From the NCBI RefSeq assembly GCF_049116555.1, contig NZ_JAGDYT010000025.1:62001-126000 (forward strand): a stretch of 64,000 bases of DNA. Reading direction: 5' to 3'. A program made the translations under genes and the position numbers. This stretch comes from Maricaulis maris_C (GTDB taxonomy: Bacteria > Pseudomonadota > Alphaproteobacteria > Caulobacterales > Maricaulaceae). The notes under the pieces were generated by a model, which did not search any database, was not told the DNA's origin, and saw only the letters and a program-made list of their open reading frames with translations. Shown piece by piece: positions 45,901 to 53,816 of this stretch (position 1 is the first letter of the stretch; each line of letters opens with the position of its first letter).

Positions 45901-46575
45901 GTGCGCCGGGCCGAACGTCTCATCCGCATTGTCCAGGCTTTGCGTGAAGCCGCGCCTGGCGCTGTCACGGCTCATGAAATGGGCCATAAATTCGAAGTGT
46001 CCGAGCGCACCATCTATCGCGATATCGCGCATCTGATCGGATCGGGCGCGCCTATCGATGGTGAAGCGGGGGTCGGCTATGTCCTGAGGCCAGGCTTCGA
46101 TTTGCCGCCGCTGACCTTTTCCTTCGAACAGCTCGACGCGCTTGCGCTCGGGGCACGTCTCGTCAAGGCAACCGGCGACAAGGATCTTGCCTCGGCCGCC
46201 AATGAGGCGCTGGCCAAAATTGAGCACGCCCTGCCGGAGAGTCATCGCGAGCGGCTGCGCAATGTGCCGCTCTTTGCCGCCTTCCTCGACGAGACCGTGC
46301 GCCCCGAGGCCTTCGGCCCTGTCCGCAATGCCATCGCCAACAAGCGCAAACTTCGGGTGCGCTACCAATCCCTGGCCGACGACACGACTCAACGCGTCAT
46401 CCGGCCCCTGGCGCTGACCTGTTTCGGGCGTGTCTGGCTACTCTCGGCCTGGTGCGAGCTGCGTAATGATTTCCGCCATTTCCGGACCGATCGGGTAGAG
46501 CGCCTGACGGTGCTGGCCGAGAGCTTCGACGACGAACCCGGCAAGCGCTATGAGGACATGCGGCGGGCGGCTTGA
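45901..46575 (+). CDS. YafY-type HTH/WYL-domain transcription regulator
   Basis: A 224-residue regulator with an N-terminal winged helix (VTAHEMGHKFEVSERTIYRDIAHL) and a C-terminal WYL domain (KRKLRVRYQSLADDTTQRVIRPLALTCFGRVWLLSAWCELR). WYL domains are thought to sense ligands such as nucleotides. GTG 45901 is chosen because GGAGGTG sits 5 bases before it; a TTG at 45886 would lie upstream of that site. It is adjacent to glyoxalase I on the opposite strand, a pairing seen for some YafY proteins but not proof of regulation. Confidence 0.88.
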   Translation: MRRAERLIRIVQALREAAPGAVTAHEMGHKFEVSERTIYRDIAHLIGSGAPIDGEAGVGYVLRPGFDLPPLTFSFEQLDALALGARLVKATGDKDLASAANEALAKIEHALPESHRERLRNVPLFAAFLDETVRPEAFGPVRNAIANKRKLRVRYQSLADDTTQRVIRPLALTCFGRVWLLSAWCELRNDFRHFRTDRVERLTVLAESFDDEPGKRYEDMRRAA

Positions 46576-46581
46576 GACGCC

Positions 46582-47040
46582 CTACCAGCTCCCGGTATTC
46601 TCCATCGACGCCCAGGGCTCCTGCGCCGGCAGATTGTCGCCACGCTGGAGGAGTTCGACCGAGATTCCGTCCGGGGAGCGCACGAAGGCCATATGGCCGT
46701 CGCGGGGCGGGCGATTGATCGTATACCCCAAGTCCGCCAGGCGCTGGCAGGTGTCGTAGACATTGTCCATGCGGTAGGCGAGGTGACCGAAATTTCGGCC
46801 GCCCTGATAGGCTTCAGGATCCCAGTTATGGGTCAGCTCCACGCAGGGCAGGCCCTCGGGAATCTTGCCGCCCTCATAGCCGGCCGCGGCGACATCTTCC
46901 GGCGTGGCCAGGAAGATCAGGGTGAAGCGGCCCTTCTCGCTGTCATGGCGACTGATCTCGGTCAGGCCGAGGCCCTCGCAATAGAAGCGGAGGCTGGCGT
47001 CGAGATCCGAAACCCGGACCATTGTGTGCAGATAACGCAT
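46582..47040 (-). CDS. gloA: Lactoylglutathione lyase (glyoxalase I)
   Basis: Detoxifies methylglyoxal as its glutathione hemithioacetal. 152 residues with the GloA pattern: MVRVSDLDASLRFYCEGLGL, ELTHNWDPEAYQGGRNFGHLAY and the C-terminal FVRSPDGISVELLQRG. Metal ligands are H6, E67-type, H-in-GHLAY and E-in-SVELL. It ends 6 bases from the WYL regulator. Glutathione would be supplied by GshB encoded at 26671. Confidence 0.93.
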   Translation of the reverse strand: MRYLHTMVRVSDLDASLRFYCEGLGLTEISRHDSEKGRFTLIFLATPEDVAAAGYEGGKIPEGLPCVELTHNWDPEAYQGGRNFGHLAYRMDNVYDTCQRLADLGYTINRPPRDGHMAFVRSPDGISVELLQRGDNLPAQEPWASMENTGSW

Positions 47041-47056
47041 GAAATTCCCCTGATCG

Positions 47057-47623
47057 TCAGTTGTCGTTCGGCGTCTCGGTATCGGAAGACGAACCGGACA
47101 AGGCTTTTACCGCCCATTTGGGGCGTTTGCGCGGAATGACAATATCATCGAGCGGTTCGCCACGAGCACGGGCGAGGGCCGGGTGAAAGTTTTCCGGCGT
47201 GCGCGCATGGTGGATGCGGGCGACGACGGCGCCGGCGAAAGCCCAGCAGCCACACAGGCCGAAGAACATGTAGAACATCCACGGATAATATCCGACGTCA
47301 TACCAGGGCCCGCCATCCAGCAGCATGACGATATAGGGCCAGAGCGCGATCAATCCGACTCCGGCCAAGGGCGTGATCGCCACCGCCACAACCAATGCCA
47401 GCGCGATATAGAGCGCACCACGCGGCTCGTGCGCGGACACATAGAGGCGTTCGAACACCTGTTCGTCCACGCCCTTTACCGTTCCCGGCTTGCTCTCGCA
47501 GCGCTCGGCATATTCCGACCGCGCATCCTCCATCAGGGAACGGCGTGCAGCGAGCCAGCTAAGTAAGAAGGCCGCAGCCGCAATCAACGCTGCGGCAGCC
47601 GCATAGAGAAATGGGTTGCTCAT
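47057..47623 (-). CDS. Hypothetical membrane protein
   Basis: A 188-residue protein with an N-terminal segment (LYAAAAALIAAAAFLLSWLA), a middle pair (LYIALALVVAVAITPLAGVG and YPWMFYMFFGLCGCWAFAGA) and a basic tail (RKRPKWAVKALS). No family recognised. Start ATG 47623. It follows the Ada-like gene by 9 bases and precedes glyoxalase I on the same strand, so all three may share a transcript. Confidence 0.65.
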   Translation of the reverse strand: MSNPFLYAAAAALIAAAAFLLSWLAARRSLMEDARSEYAERCESKPGTVKGVDEQVFERLYVSAHEPRGALYIALALVVAVAITPLAGVGLIALWPYIVMLLDGGPWYDVGYYPWMFYMFFGLCGCWAFAGAVVARIHHARTPENFHPALARARGEPLDDIVIPRKRPKWAVKALSGSSSDTETPNDN

Positions 47624-47632
47624 GGGCGCAAT

Positions 47633-48481
47633 CTAGCGCCTCGCGGCCTCATAGGCGAGCATGGCGCGCTTGCGTTTCACACCCCAATGATAGCCGGTCA
47701 GCTTGCCGTTTGTGGCCAGCACGCGATGACAGGGTATGAGCCAGGAAATCGGATTGGCACCAACAGCCGCCCCGACAGCGCGCGAAGCCTTGGGAGAGTC
47801 CACCTGCTCGGCGATTGACTTGTAACTCGTCGTCTCGCCAGGTTTCAGAGTCAGAAGGGCCCGCCAGACCTGACGTTGCCAGGGCGTTCCGTAGAGCGCG
47901 AGGGGCAGTTTCTCGGCTCGCTCGGCGGCAAATATCCGCTCGCACCAGTGCCGGGCGAGGGCGTCATCGCGTTCGTACCGAGCCGCCGGATAACGGGCTT
48001 CGAGATCGGCAAACCCACGCTCCACATCCGGATCGGCAAAAGCCATGGCCGAGAGGCCGCGCGGCGCGATCAGCAGGACCGCGTCCCCAAAGGGTGAGGG
48101 CGCGACACCCCAGTGAAATTGCAGACCGGCGCCACGGCGTCGCGCATCACCCGGCGTGACGGCTTCGTGGGCAATAAAGAGGTCGTGCAATCGTCCCGGA
48201 CCGGACAGACCCGCCTCATACGCCGCATCGAGCACACACGCCCCGTCATCAATGGCTTCGCGCGCAGCATCATGAGCCAGGGCTCCGACGAATTTCTTGG
48301 GCGAGACACCAACCCAGCGGGTGAACACCCGCTGGAAGTGGTGAGGCGAGAGGCCGGCCGCTTTCGCGGCACGATCGAGATCGGGATGGTCGCGCCAATT
48401 ATCACCCAGATAGGCGAGCGCACCGGCGATGCGGTCATAATCCCGGGAGGAAGCGTCGAGCGTGTAGATATCGGCTGTCAT
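47633..48481 (-). CDS. Ada-like AraC/methylated-DNA-protein cysteine methyltransferase
   Basis: A 282-residue protein that joins an AraC-type helix-turn-helix (DRAAKAAGLSPHHFQRVFTRWVG) to an O6-alkylguanine-DNA methyltransferase domain with the acceptor C251 in IPCHRV. The N-terminal zinc domain of E. coli Ada, which repairs phosphotriesters and switches it on, is missing, so it cannot respond to phosphotriester methylation. Start ATG 48481. Its role may be repair with some regulation; alkB at 38773 is the natural companion. Confidence 0.9.
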   Translation of the reverse strand: MTADIYTLDASSRDYDRIAGALAYLGDNWRDHPDLDRAAKAAGLSPHHFQRVFTRWVGVSPKKFVGALAHDAAREAIDDGACVLDAAYEAGLSGPGRLHDLFIAHEAVTPGDARRRGAGLQFHWGVAPSPFGDAVLLIAPRGLSAMAFADPDVERGFADLEARYPAARYERDDALARHWCERIFAAERAEKLPLALYGTPWQRQVWRALLTLKPGETTSYKSIAEQVDSPKASRAVGAAVGANPISWLIPCHRVLATNGKLTGYHWGVKRKRAMLAYEAARR

Positions 48482-48530
48482 GAGGACGAGTTTACGCGCT
48501 CGCCAGATCAGCTCCACCCGGTTCTTGCGG

Positions 48531-49055
48531 TCAAACTGGTGCCTTTCGCGCCCGCGCGATCGCCTCCCCCAGCGCGGTGGCAAACTCTCCGCGCTCGGGC
48601 GGGCTGAGAAACTGGCCCAGCACAAGGGCCCGACCGTGCGCATGGAGGGCCAGCTGCGCATGATGCGCCTCCGGGTCATGGAGTTTCAACCTGACCCAGC
48701 CCGTCGGCAGACGATAGCGACGGCGATGACCGGTCGGATGCTGGCGCACAACTTCGATATCGCGGGCATCGACGCGGACAAATTCCCGGGCACGACCATC
48801 GCGATAGGAAATCCTGAAGGCCAGCCAGACCAGGAACACGTCCAATCCGAAAAAAGGCAGGACAGGCCAGGCCCCGAGGATCAGATAGAAAATCCCGGCC
48901 GTGAAAGATATTCCGCCGATCGCCGCCATCAGGGCGATGAAGGCCGGATTGGCCAGAGAGCGGTTGGGCGCCAGTTCGGCCTCCATGAATACAGGCCCGT
49001 CATGGCGCATCGGCGGCGCGGCCTCGGCGGGCCAGGTTTCAACAATTCCACTCAT
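48531..49055 (-). CDS. DUF2244 family membrane protein
   Basis: A 174-residue protein matching DUF2244: MEAELAPNRSLANPAFIALM followed by two membrane segments (ALMAAIGGISFTAGIFYLIL and VLPFFGLDVFLVWLAFRI) and a soluble C-terminal domain (LPTGWVRLKLHDPEAHHAQL). Family function is unknown. Start ATG 49055 with no strong ribosome site; ATG at MRHDGPVF 15 codons later is an alternative. DUF2244 genes are regularly found near nth in alphaproteobacteria, as here. Confidence 0.82.
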   Translation of the reverse strand: MSGIVETWPAEAAPPMRHDGPVFMEAELAPNRSLANPAFIALMAAIGGISFTAGIFYLILGAWPVLPFFGLDVFLVWLAFRISYRDGRAREFVRVDARDIEVVRQHPTGHRRRYRLPTGWVRLKLHDPEAHHAQLALHAHGRALVLGQFLSPPERGEFATALGEAIARARKAPV

Positions 49056-49141
49056 GCGCAACAGGATAGGGCGGGGCCCGGGCATTTCCACGCGGCGTTT
49101 TGCCCGGTGACGAAACCCGCGTTTCTGCCTAACCATGCGCC

Positions 49142-49765
49142 ATGGACGCCGCCGCAAGCCCTCTCTTCGCTTTCATTCTTACCGTCGTCGTGATCGAGCT
49201 GACTCCTGGTCCAAACATGGCCTGGCTGGCAGTATTGAGCGCGGATCGCGGCCGCCGCGCCGGCCTGGCGGCCGTGCTCGGAGTGGCCGCGGGACTCGCC
49301 TTGCTCGGCCTGCTCGCTGCTCTGGGCATTGCCGCGCTGATCGCGCGCTCACCCTGGCTGTTCGAGACCTTGCGCTATGGCGGCACGGCTTTTTTGCTAT
49401 GGCTCGCCCTCGAGGGCTGGCGAAGTGCCGGAGAAAGCTCGCCCGCCCGCATGACCGGTTCCCTGCGTCGGCATTTTCGCGATGGTCTGATGATCAACCT
49501 GCTCAATCCAAAGGCCGGCCTCTTCTACCTCATCGTCCTGCCCGACTATATCCGGCCCGACCTTCCCAGCCTGCCTCAGGCCATCGGCCTGACTGCCATT
49601 TCGGTTGGGGTCGCGACCGCGATTCATCTCGCCATAGTGGCCATGGCGTCGCGCGCATCAGTCTGGCTGGCAGATTCCAACCAGACACGGCTGTTCCGGC
49701 GCACACTGGCTGTTCTGCTGGCCTTGATCGCAATTTGGCTGTTCCTTGATACGCGACCTGCCTGA
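49142..49765 (+). CDS. LysE/RhtB family amino-acid exporter
   Basis: A 207-residue transporter with six hydrophobic segments. The first-segment signature VVIELTPGPNMAWLAVLSAD and the following GRRAGLAAVLGVAAGLALL identify the LysE/RhtB superfamily; the conserved LLNPKAGLFYLIVLPDYI is in the middle. Substrate unknown (homoserine lactones, threonine or lysine in relatives). Transcribed divergently from the DUF2244 gene. nth follows 20 bases later on the same strand. Confidence 0.9.
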   Translation: MDAAASPLFAFILTVVVIELTPGPNMAWLAVLSADRGRRAGLAAVLGVAAGLALLGLLAALGIAALIARSPWLFETLRYGGTAFLLWLALEGWRSAGESSPARMTGSLRRHFRDGLMINLLNPKAGLFYLIVLPDYIRPDLPSLPQAIGLTAISVGVATAIHLAIVAMASRASVWLADSNQTRLFRRTLAVLLALIAIWLFLDTRPA

Positions 49766-49785
49766 CTCTATCGGGAGACCGAGCC

Positions 49786-50487
49786 ATGCCCGCCATTCCT
49801 GCCAAGACAAAGAAACGTGCCAAGCGGGCCCCGCGCGGCCTCAATCGGGAACAGGCGCATGATCTGATGGCGAGGCTGGCCCAGGACCGCCCCGATCCGC
49901 GTACGGAGCTGGATTATACCAATCCCTACACGCTGCTGGTGGCCGTCGCGCTATCCGCCCAGGCCACGGATGTCGGGGTCAACAAGGCGACCAAACTCCT
50001 CTTCCAAGAGGCCGATACGCCCGAGAAGATGGTGGCGCTGGGCGAGGATCATGTCCGCGACCGGATCAAGACGATCGGATTGTTCCGCAACAAGGCCAAG
50101 AATGTCATCGCGCTTTCACACCAGCTGATCGACAAGCATGACGGCGCGGTGCCGGCCGACCAGGCCGCCCTGGAAGCCTTGCCGGGCGTCGGTCGCAAGA
50201 CTGCCAATGTGGTGATGAATGAGGCTTTCGGCGTGCCGACCATTGCCGTCGACACCCATATCTTCCGGGTCTCCAACCGCACCAGGCTGGCGCCGGGCAA
50301 GGATCCTCTGGCTGTCGAATTGCGCCTCGAGAAGATCATGCCCGACGAATTCCGCCAGGGCGCCCATCACTGGCTGATCCTGCATGGCCGCTATCTCTGC
50401 AAGGCCCGCAAGCCAGAATGCTGGCGCTGCCCCGTCGAGGATATCTGCCAGTTCAAGGACAAGACCCCGGCACCAAAAGGCGCGTGA
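49786..50487 (+). CDS. nth: Endonuclease III
   Basis: A bifunctional DNA glycosylase/AP lyase for oxidised pyrimidines. 233 residues with the helix-hairpin-helix LPGVGRKTANVV (catalytic Lys in this motif), the catalytic Asp in VDTHIFRVSNR and the C-terminal [4Fe-4S] cluster C205-x6-C212-x2-C215-x5-C221. Slightly longer than E. coli Nth (211) due to a basic N-terminal tail (KTKKRAKRAPRG). GGGAGA is found upstream of ATG 49786. Confidence 0.96.
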   Translation: MPAIPAKTKKRAKRAPRGLNREQAHDLMARLAQDRPDPRTELDYTNPYTLLVAVALSAQATDVGVNKATKLLFQEADTPEKMVALGEDHVRDRIKTIGLFRNKAKNVIALSHQLIDKHDGAVPADQAALEALPGVGRKTANVVMNEAFGVPTIAVDTHIFRVSNRTRLAPGKDPLAVELRLEKIMPDEFRQGAHHWLILHGRYLCKARKPECWRCPVEDICQFKDKTPAPKGA

Positions 50488-51050
50488 CCCAGGCCCTTTG
50501 GCACCGCACGCGCGAGGCGCCGGCGAGAGAGGGAGGAGAACGGGATGTCGGCCAATGCCGATAACCGGTTGATTTGAATAACGTGACATCGCCGACATCC
50601 CGTTCGCGGAGGTTTCCCGGGCTGTCTCCACCCCGATTCCAATGCGACAGGTAGATGGGGTCGGTCGTTTAGTGCCCCGCGACCTGGTCGCACGCCCTGC
50701 CGGAGTGTCGGGCTGTCATCCCCGCACGCGGACAGGCTCCGCACGCTTCCGGGCACAAGTGACTGAGCTCGCGCCTCCCGTCCCGAAAACCGAGGGCAGT
50801 ATCCCATGGCCCGGCCGGGGGGAGGACAAGTTTGGTGATTTTCCGGGTGAGAGGCCTTTTCTGCCGCCCCGGGGAGAGAGCCAGGATGAGGAGTAAGGTC
50901 CTGTACCAGCGAGGAAAAATTTCCGTCATCCGGCCCTGGGCCACCTTTTCCCCAAGGAGAAGGAAGGATGGCCGAAACGGGGATAAGCGGTTTGACGGTG
51001 GGTGGAGGCGCGGGTGAAAGAAAGGCCGGGCCCGCCGATTTTCCGGGCGC
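50488..51050. other. Long non-coding gap after nth with repeat-like sequence
   Basis: 563 bases without a credible gene. It holds the perfect inverted repeat at 50538-50605. Further on, sequence such as GTCATCCCCGCACGCGG (about 50717) and, on the minus strand, TCCTTGGGGAAAAGGTGGCC with CAGGGCCGGATGACGG (about 50965-50928) resembles the short, degenerate intergenic repeats that are scattered through Caulobacter-type genomes. Small open frames here have no family resemblance or ribosome site. Confidence 0.5.
50538..50605. repeat. Perfect 15-bp inverted repeat with 38-base spacer
   Basis: GAACGGGATGTCGGC (50538-50552) and GCCGACATCCCGTTC (50591-50605) are exact inverse copies. The spacer is relatively AT-rich and includes GCCGATAACCGGTTGATTTG. 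It starts about 50 bases after the nth stop. Possible roles: hairpin RNA, protein-binding palindrome or the ends of a tiny decayed mobile element. No flanking target duplication is visible. Confidence 0.6.
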
Positions 51051-51560
51051 CTAGGCTGGACTCGCTGACCTGTCCCACTCATCCCGGCCGGCGATACCCA
51101 GCGGCCTTGGAAGTCGATGAAGCGCTTCATGGGCGGCGTACCAGAGAATGATGTAACCCTTCAGCGTCACCGCGAACATCAGCCAGGTGATCGGATGTGA
51201 CAGACCGACCACGAAGGCTTGCTGGATCGAGAAATTCAGCAGGAAGCTGGTCCAGATAATGTTGAAGAGCTGTAGGCCCAGAAGGCTGGCCAGGGACGAC
51301 CAGACATACTGCCCCCAGGAAAGCTTCCGTGACCCGCGCAAATGCAGAATGATCACCCCGCCCCAGGCCGGCGGGAACAACAGGATGATATAGAAGAAGG
51401 GGTCCCATTTTCCGGTTCCCCAACACTGCCCGAAATTGCACCGGCCCTCAGGCGAGAACGTCACCTCGCCAAGGGCGACAAGGGCGAGCGGCAAAGCCGC
51501 GACCGGCGCCATCCAGACGATCACAATCAACCAACGGAAGAATCGGGCAAACACGGTCAT
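51051..51560 (-). CDS. Hypothetical membrane protein
   Basis: A 169-residue protein with four hydrophobic segments: WLIVIVWMAPVAALPLALVA, FFYIILLFPPAWGGVIIL, SLASLLGLQLFNIIWTSFLL and ITWLMFAVTLKGYIILWYAA. A CNFGQCW pair of cysteines lies in the first exposed loop. Start ATG 51560 is preferred over the longer frame to 51686 because GGGGGGAT precedes it and the upstream part is low-similarity, arginine-rich sequence. No family recognised. Confidence 0.65.
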   Translation of the reverse strand: MTVFARFFRWLIVIVWMAPVAALPLALVALGEVTFSPEGRCNFGQCWGTGKWDPFFYIILLFPPAWGGVIILHLRGSRKLSWGQYVWSSLASLLGLQLFNIIWTSFLLNFSIQQAFVVGLSHPITWLMFAVTLKGYIILWYAAHEALHRLPRPLGIAGRDEWDRSASPA

Positions 51561-51654
51561 ATCCCCCCTGGATGTGACGAATGGATGCACGGAATCCTGT
51601 CGATGTCCCACCCAAGCCGCAAGAGGGACTGCGGCCCTGGTCTTCTCCCCAAGA

Positions 51655-52539
51655 CTAGCCCAGCAGCGCCTCAAGCGCCTCGGCAAATACCGCCCCGATC
51701 TGCGGGCCCTGTTCGGGATAGAGATAGGGCTCGATGAGTTCGATCTCGATCAGGGCCAGCTTGCCATCCAGACCGCGCAGCATGTCGACGCGGGCATAGA
51801 GGAGGTCGCCCTCGATACAATCGAGGACGGAGCGTGCCAGAGCGAGCTCTTGGGGGCTCGGCGTATGAATTTCCTCATGCCCGCCATATTCCGACTGGAC
51901 GCGGTAATCACCTTTGGCCGGAATCTTCCGGGCGCAATGCGAGAATTCGCGGTTGAAAAAGAGGAAGGCGTATTCGCCCTCTTCGCCGACAGCCGGCAGG
52001 AAGGGCTGTATCATGCACTCGGCCGGCGGCAGGTCCGCGGCTGCCGGGAGCGCCTCGCCCCGACGAATACGAGCCTGGCGCCAGGCACCAGCACCCAGAA
52101 CCGGCTTCACCACGACATCACCGGCCCCCAGCGTATCGAAGGCCGCTGCGATGGTCTGTGCGTTGGCGGCATCAGCCCAGATCGTCGGAATCATCGGCGC
52201 ACCGCGATCGGCCAGGTCCTTGAGATAGGTCTTGCGGCTGTTCCAGCGCACTTGCTCAAGCGGATTGAGCAATCGGCTCTCGCGATCACAGCGCTCGAGG
52301 GTCGCCATGAAGGCGTCCGGCTTTTCCATATAATCCCAGCACGTGCCGATCATGACCGCGTCGAATGGCGCGGGATCAAAGTCGGGCGCATCCCAAATAA
52401 CCGGCTCGAGATCGATGCCACGCTGGGCACAGGCCGGCTGAAGCGCGGCAATTTCAAGCTCATATTCCCAATAGTCCTTGCGGGCATCGGGATGGTCGCG
52501 AAGCATGCAGCTCGCTGTCAGAAAAGCGATCCGGGTCAT
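51655..52539 (-). CDS. Orphan ATP-grasp protein
   Basis: A 294-residue protein that looks like an ATP-grasp ligase: nucleotide-binding stretch DVVVKPVLGAGAWRQARI, QPFLPAVGEEGEYAFLFFN, and the metal-binding end DGKLALIEIELIEPYLYP. It resembles RimK/glutathione-synthetase-like proteins of unknown substrate. Start ATG 52539 matches the conserved opening TRIAFLTASCM. Neighbours (membrane protein, PfkB kinase) give no pathway. The partner molecules it joins cannot be read from the sequence. Confidence 0.78.
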   Translation of the reverse strand: MTRIAFLTASCMLRDHPDARKDYWEYELEIAALQPACAQRGIDLEPVIWDAPDFDPAPFDAVMIGTCWDYMEKPDAFMATLERCDRESRLLNPLEQVRWNSRKTYLKDLADRGAPMIPTIWADAANAQTIAAAFDTLGAGDVVVKPVLGAGAWRQARIRRGEALPAAADLPPAECMIQPFLPAVGEEGEYAFLFFNREFSHCARKIPAKGDYRVQSEYGGHEEIHTPSPQELALARSVLDCIEGDLLYARVDMLRGLDGKLALIEIELIEPYLYPEQGPQIGAVFAEALEALLG

Positions 52540-52640
52540 GAGGGGCTGGCTAGCCGGAGCGGATCGTGACGGCAAGCCTTGTTCTCGACGGGCGCTGCGT
52601 TTAACCCTGCCATTCTTGCCAGCCGAAATGGATTATACCG

Positions 52641-53648
52641 ATGTCCGATGCCCGTTTTGACGTGCTTGCCGTGGGCAATGCCATTGTCGACGTTCTCTCG
52701 CCCGCCACCGACGCCTTCCTGGCCGCCGAGGGCATCGCCAAGGACGCCATGACACTGATCGATGAGGATCGGGCCCGTACGCTGTATGAGCGCATGCAGC
52801 CTGGCAAGGAAGCTTCGGGCGGCTCGGCAGCAAATACCGTGGCCGGCATCGCCTCACTGGGCGGCAAGGCCGCTTATATCGGCAAGGTCGCAGACGATCA
52901 GCTGGGCGAGATTTTCACCCATGATATCCGCACGGTTGGCGTCCATTTCGACACGCCGCCGCTGAAGACCGGTCCGGCAACCGCGCGCTGCCTGATCAAT
53001 GTCACAGCGGATGCGGCACGCTCCATGTCGACCTTCCTGGGCGCGGCCGCCCTGGTGACCGAGGAAGACGTCGAGGCCGGTGCCGCAGCCCTTCAAGCCT
53101 CTGAAATCATCTATCTGGAAGGCTACCTCTTCGATCGCGAGGAAGCCAAGCGCGGCTATGTGGCCGCCGCCGAAATGGCCGCTGCCCACAAGCGCCGCAC
53201 CGCCCTGACCCTGTCCGACCTGTTTTGCGTGGAACGTCACCGGGCAGCATTCCGCCACCTGGTCGCCAATCATATCGACATCCTTCTGGCCAATGAGGCC
53301 GAGATCAAGGCGCTCTACGAAACCGAGGATTTCGACACGGCCATGGCCCAGGCCCGCGAGGACGTCGCCGTGGTGGCCGTCACGCGCTCGGAAAAGGGCG
53401 CCGTCATTGCCCGCGGCGCAGACATGGTCACGGTCGCCGCAGAACCGGTTTCCAAACTGGTCGACACCACCGGCGCCGGCGATCTCTTTGCCGCCGGCTT
53501 CCTGCTCGGTCTGGCCCGGGATCGGCCCCTCGCCGAAGCGGGTAGAATGGGAGCGATCTGTGCCGCGGAAATCATCTCGCACTATGGCGCGAGACCCGAA
53601 ACGGGGTTGAAGTCACTCGCGGAGTCCGGCGGGATCACCTTTGAATAA
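52641..53648 (+). CDS. PfkB-family carbohydrate kinase, probably adenosine kinase
   Basis: 335 residues of the ribokinase/PfkB fold: opening DVLAVGNAIVDVLSPATDAF, glycine-rich KEASGGSAANTVAGIASLGG, and the C-terminal signature DTTGAGDLFAAGFLLG with the catalytic Asp. The N-terminal GNAIVD and SGGSAANT patterns are typical of the bacterial adenosine kinase-like subfamily often annotated this way in alphaproteobacteria. Substrate is inferred. A 6-bp hairpin AACCAC/GTGGTT lies 50 bases after the stop. Confidence 0.85.
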   Translation: MSDARFDVLAVGNAIVDVLSPATDAFLAAEGIAKDAMTLIDEDRARTLYERMQPGKEASGGSAANTVAGIASLGGKAAYIGKVADDQLGEIFTHDIRTVGVHFDTPPLKTGPATARCLINVTADAARSMSTFLGAAALVTEEDVEAGAAALQASEIIYLEGYLFDREEAKRGYVAAAEMAAAHKRRTALTLSDLFCVERHRAAFRHLVANHIDILLANEAEIKALYETEDFDTAMAQAREDVAVVAVTRSEKGAVIARGADMVTVAAEPVSKLVDTTGAGDLFAAGFLLGLARDRPLAEAGRMGAICAAEIISHYGARPETGLKSLAESGGITFE

Positions 53649-53816
53649 AGGTATTCAGGGCATTTGCCTAAAAACTTAACGATTTAACTCCGGCACTTTA
53701 ACCACAATTCAAGTGGTTGCTGAGATGCTTGTCACTGAGAACGGGTGAGTAGCGATATTCATCCGGAGTTTGGTGGCGATTGCGCGACCTCACGGGGGGC
53801 GCGTTTAGGGGTTAAT
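53649..53816 (+). promoter_or_regulatory. Upstream region of the GGDEF-EAL gene with repeated TTAAC sites
   Basis: 168 bases. Three TTAAC copies in the same direction start at 53676, 53684 and 53698. TTAA(C) is the half-site of the CtrA cell-cycle regulator in Caulobacter-type bacteria, but the canonical TTAA-N7-TTAA spacing is not met. An inverted repeat AACCAC-N7-GTGGTT (53700-53718) overlaps the third copy and may end the kinase gene. Confidence 0.4.

Noticed and set aside
50669..51130. 153-codon minus-strand frame in the gap after nth
   Set aside because: Its translation contains stretches typical of degenerate intergenic repeats (for example LLLGEKVAQGRMTEI), has no ribosome site, and overlaps the membrane gene at 51051.
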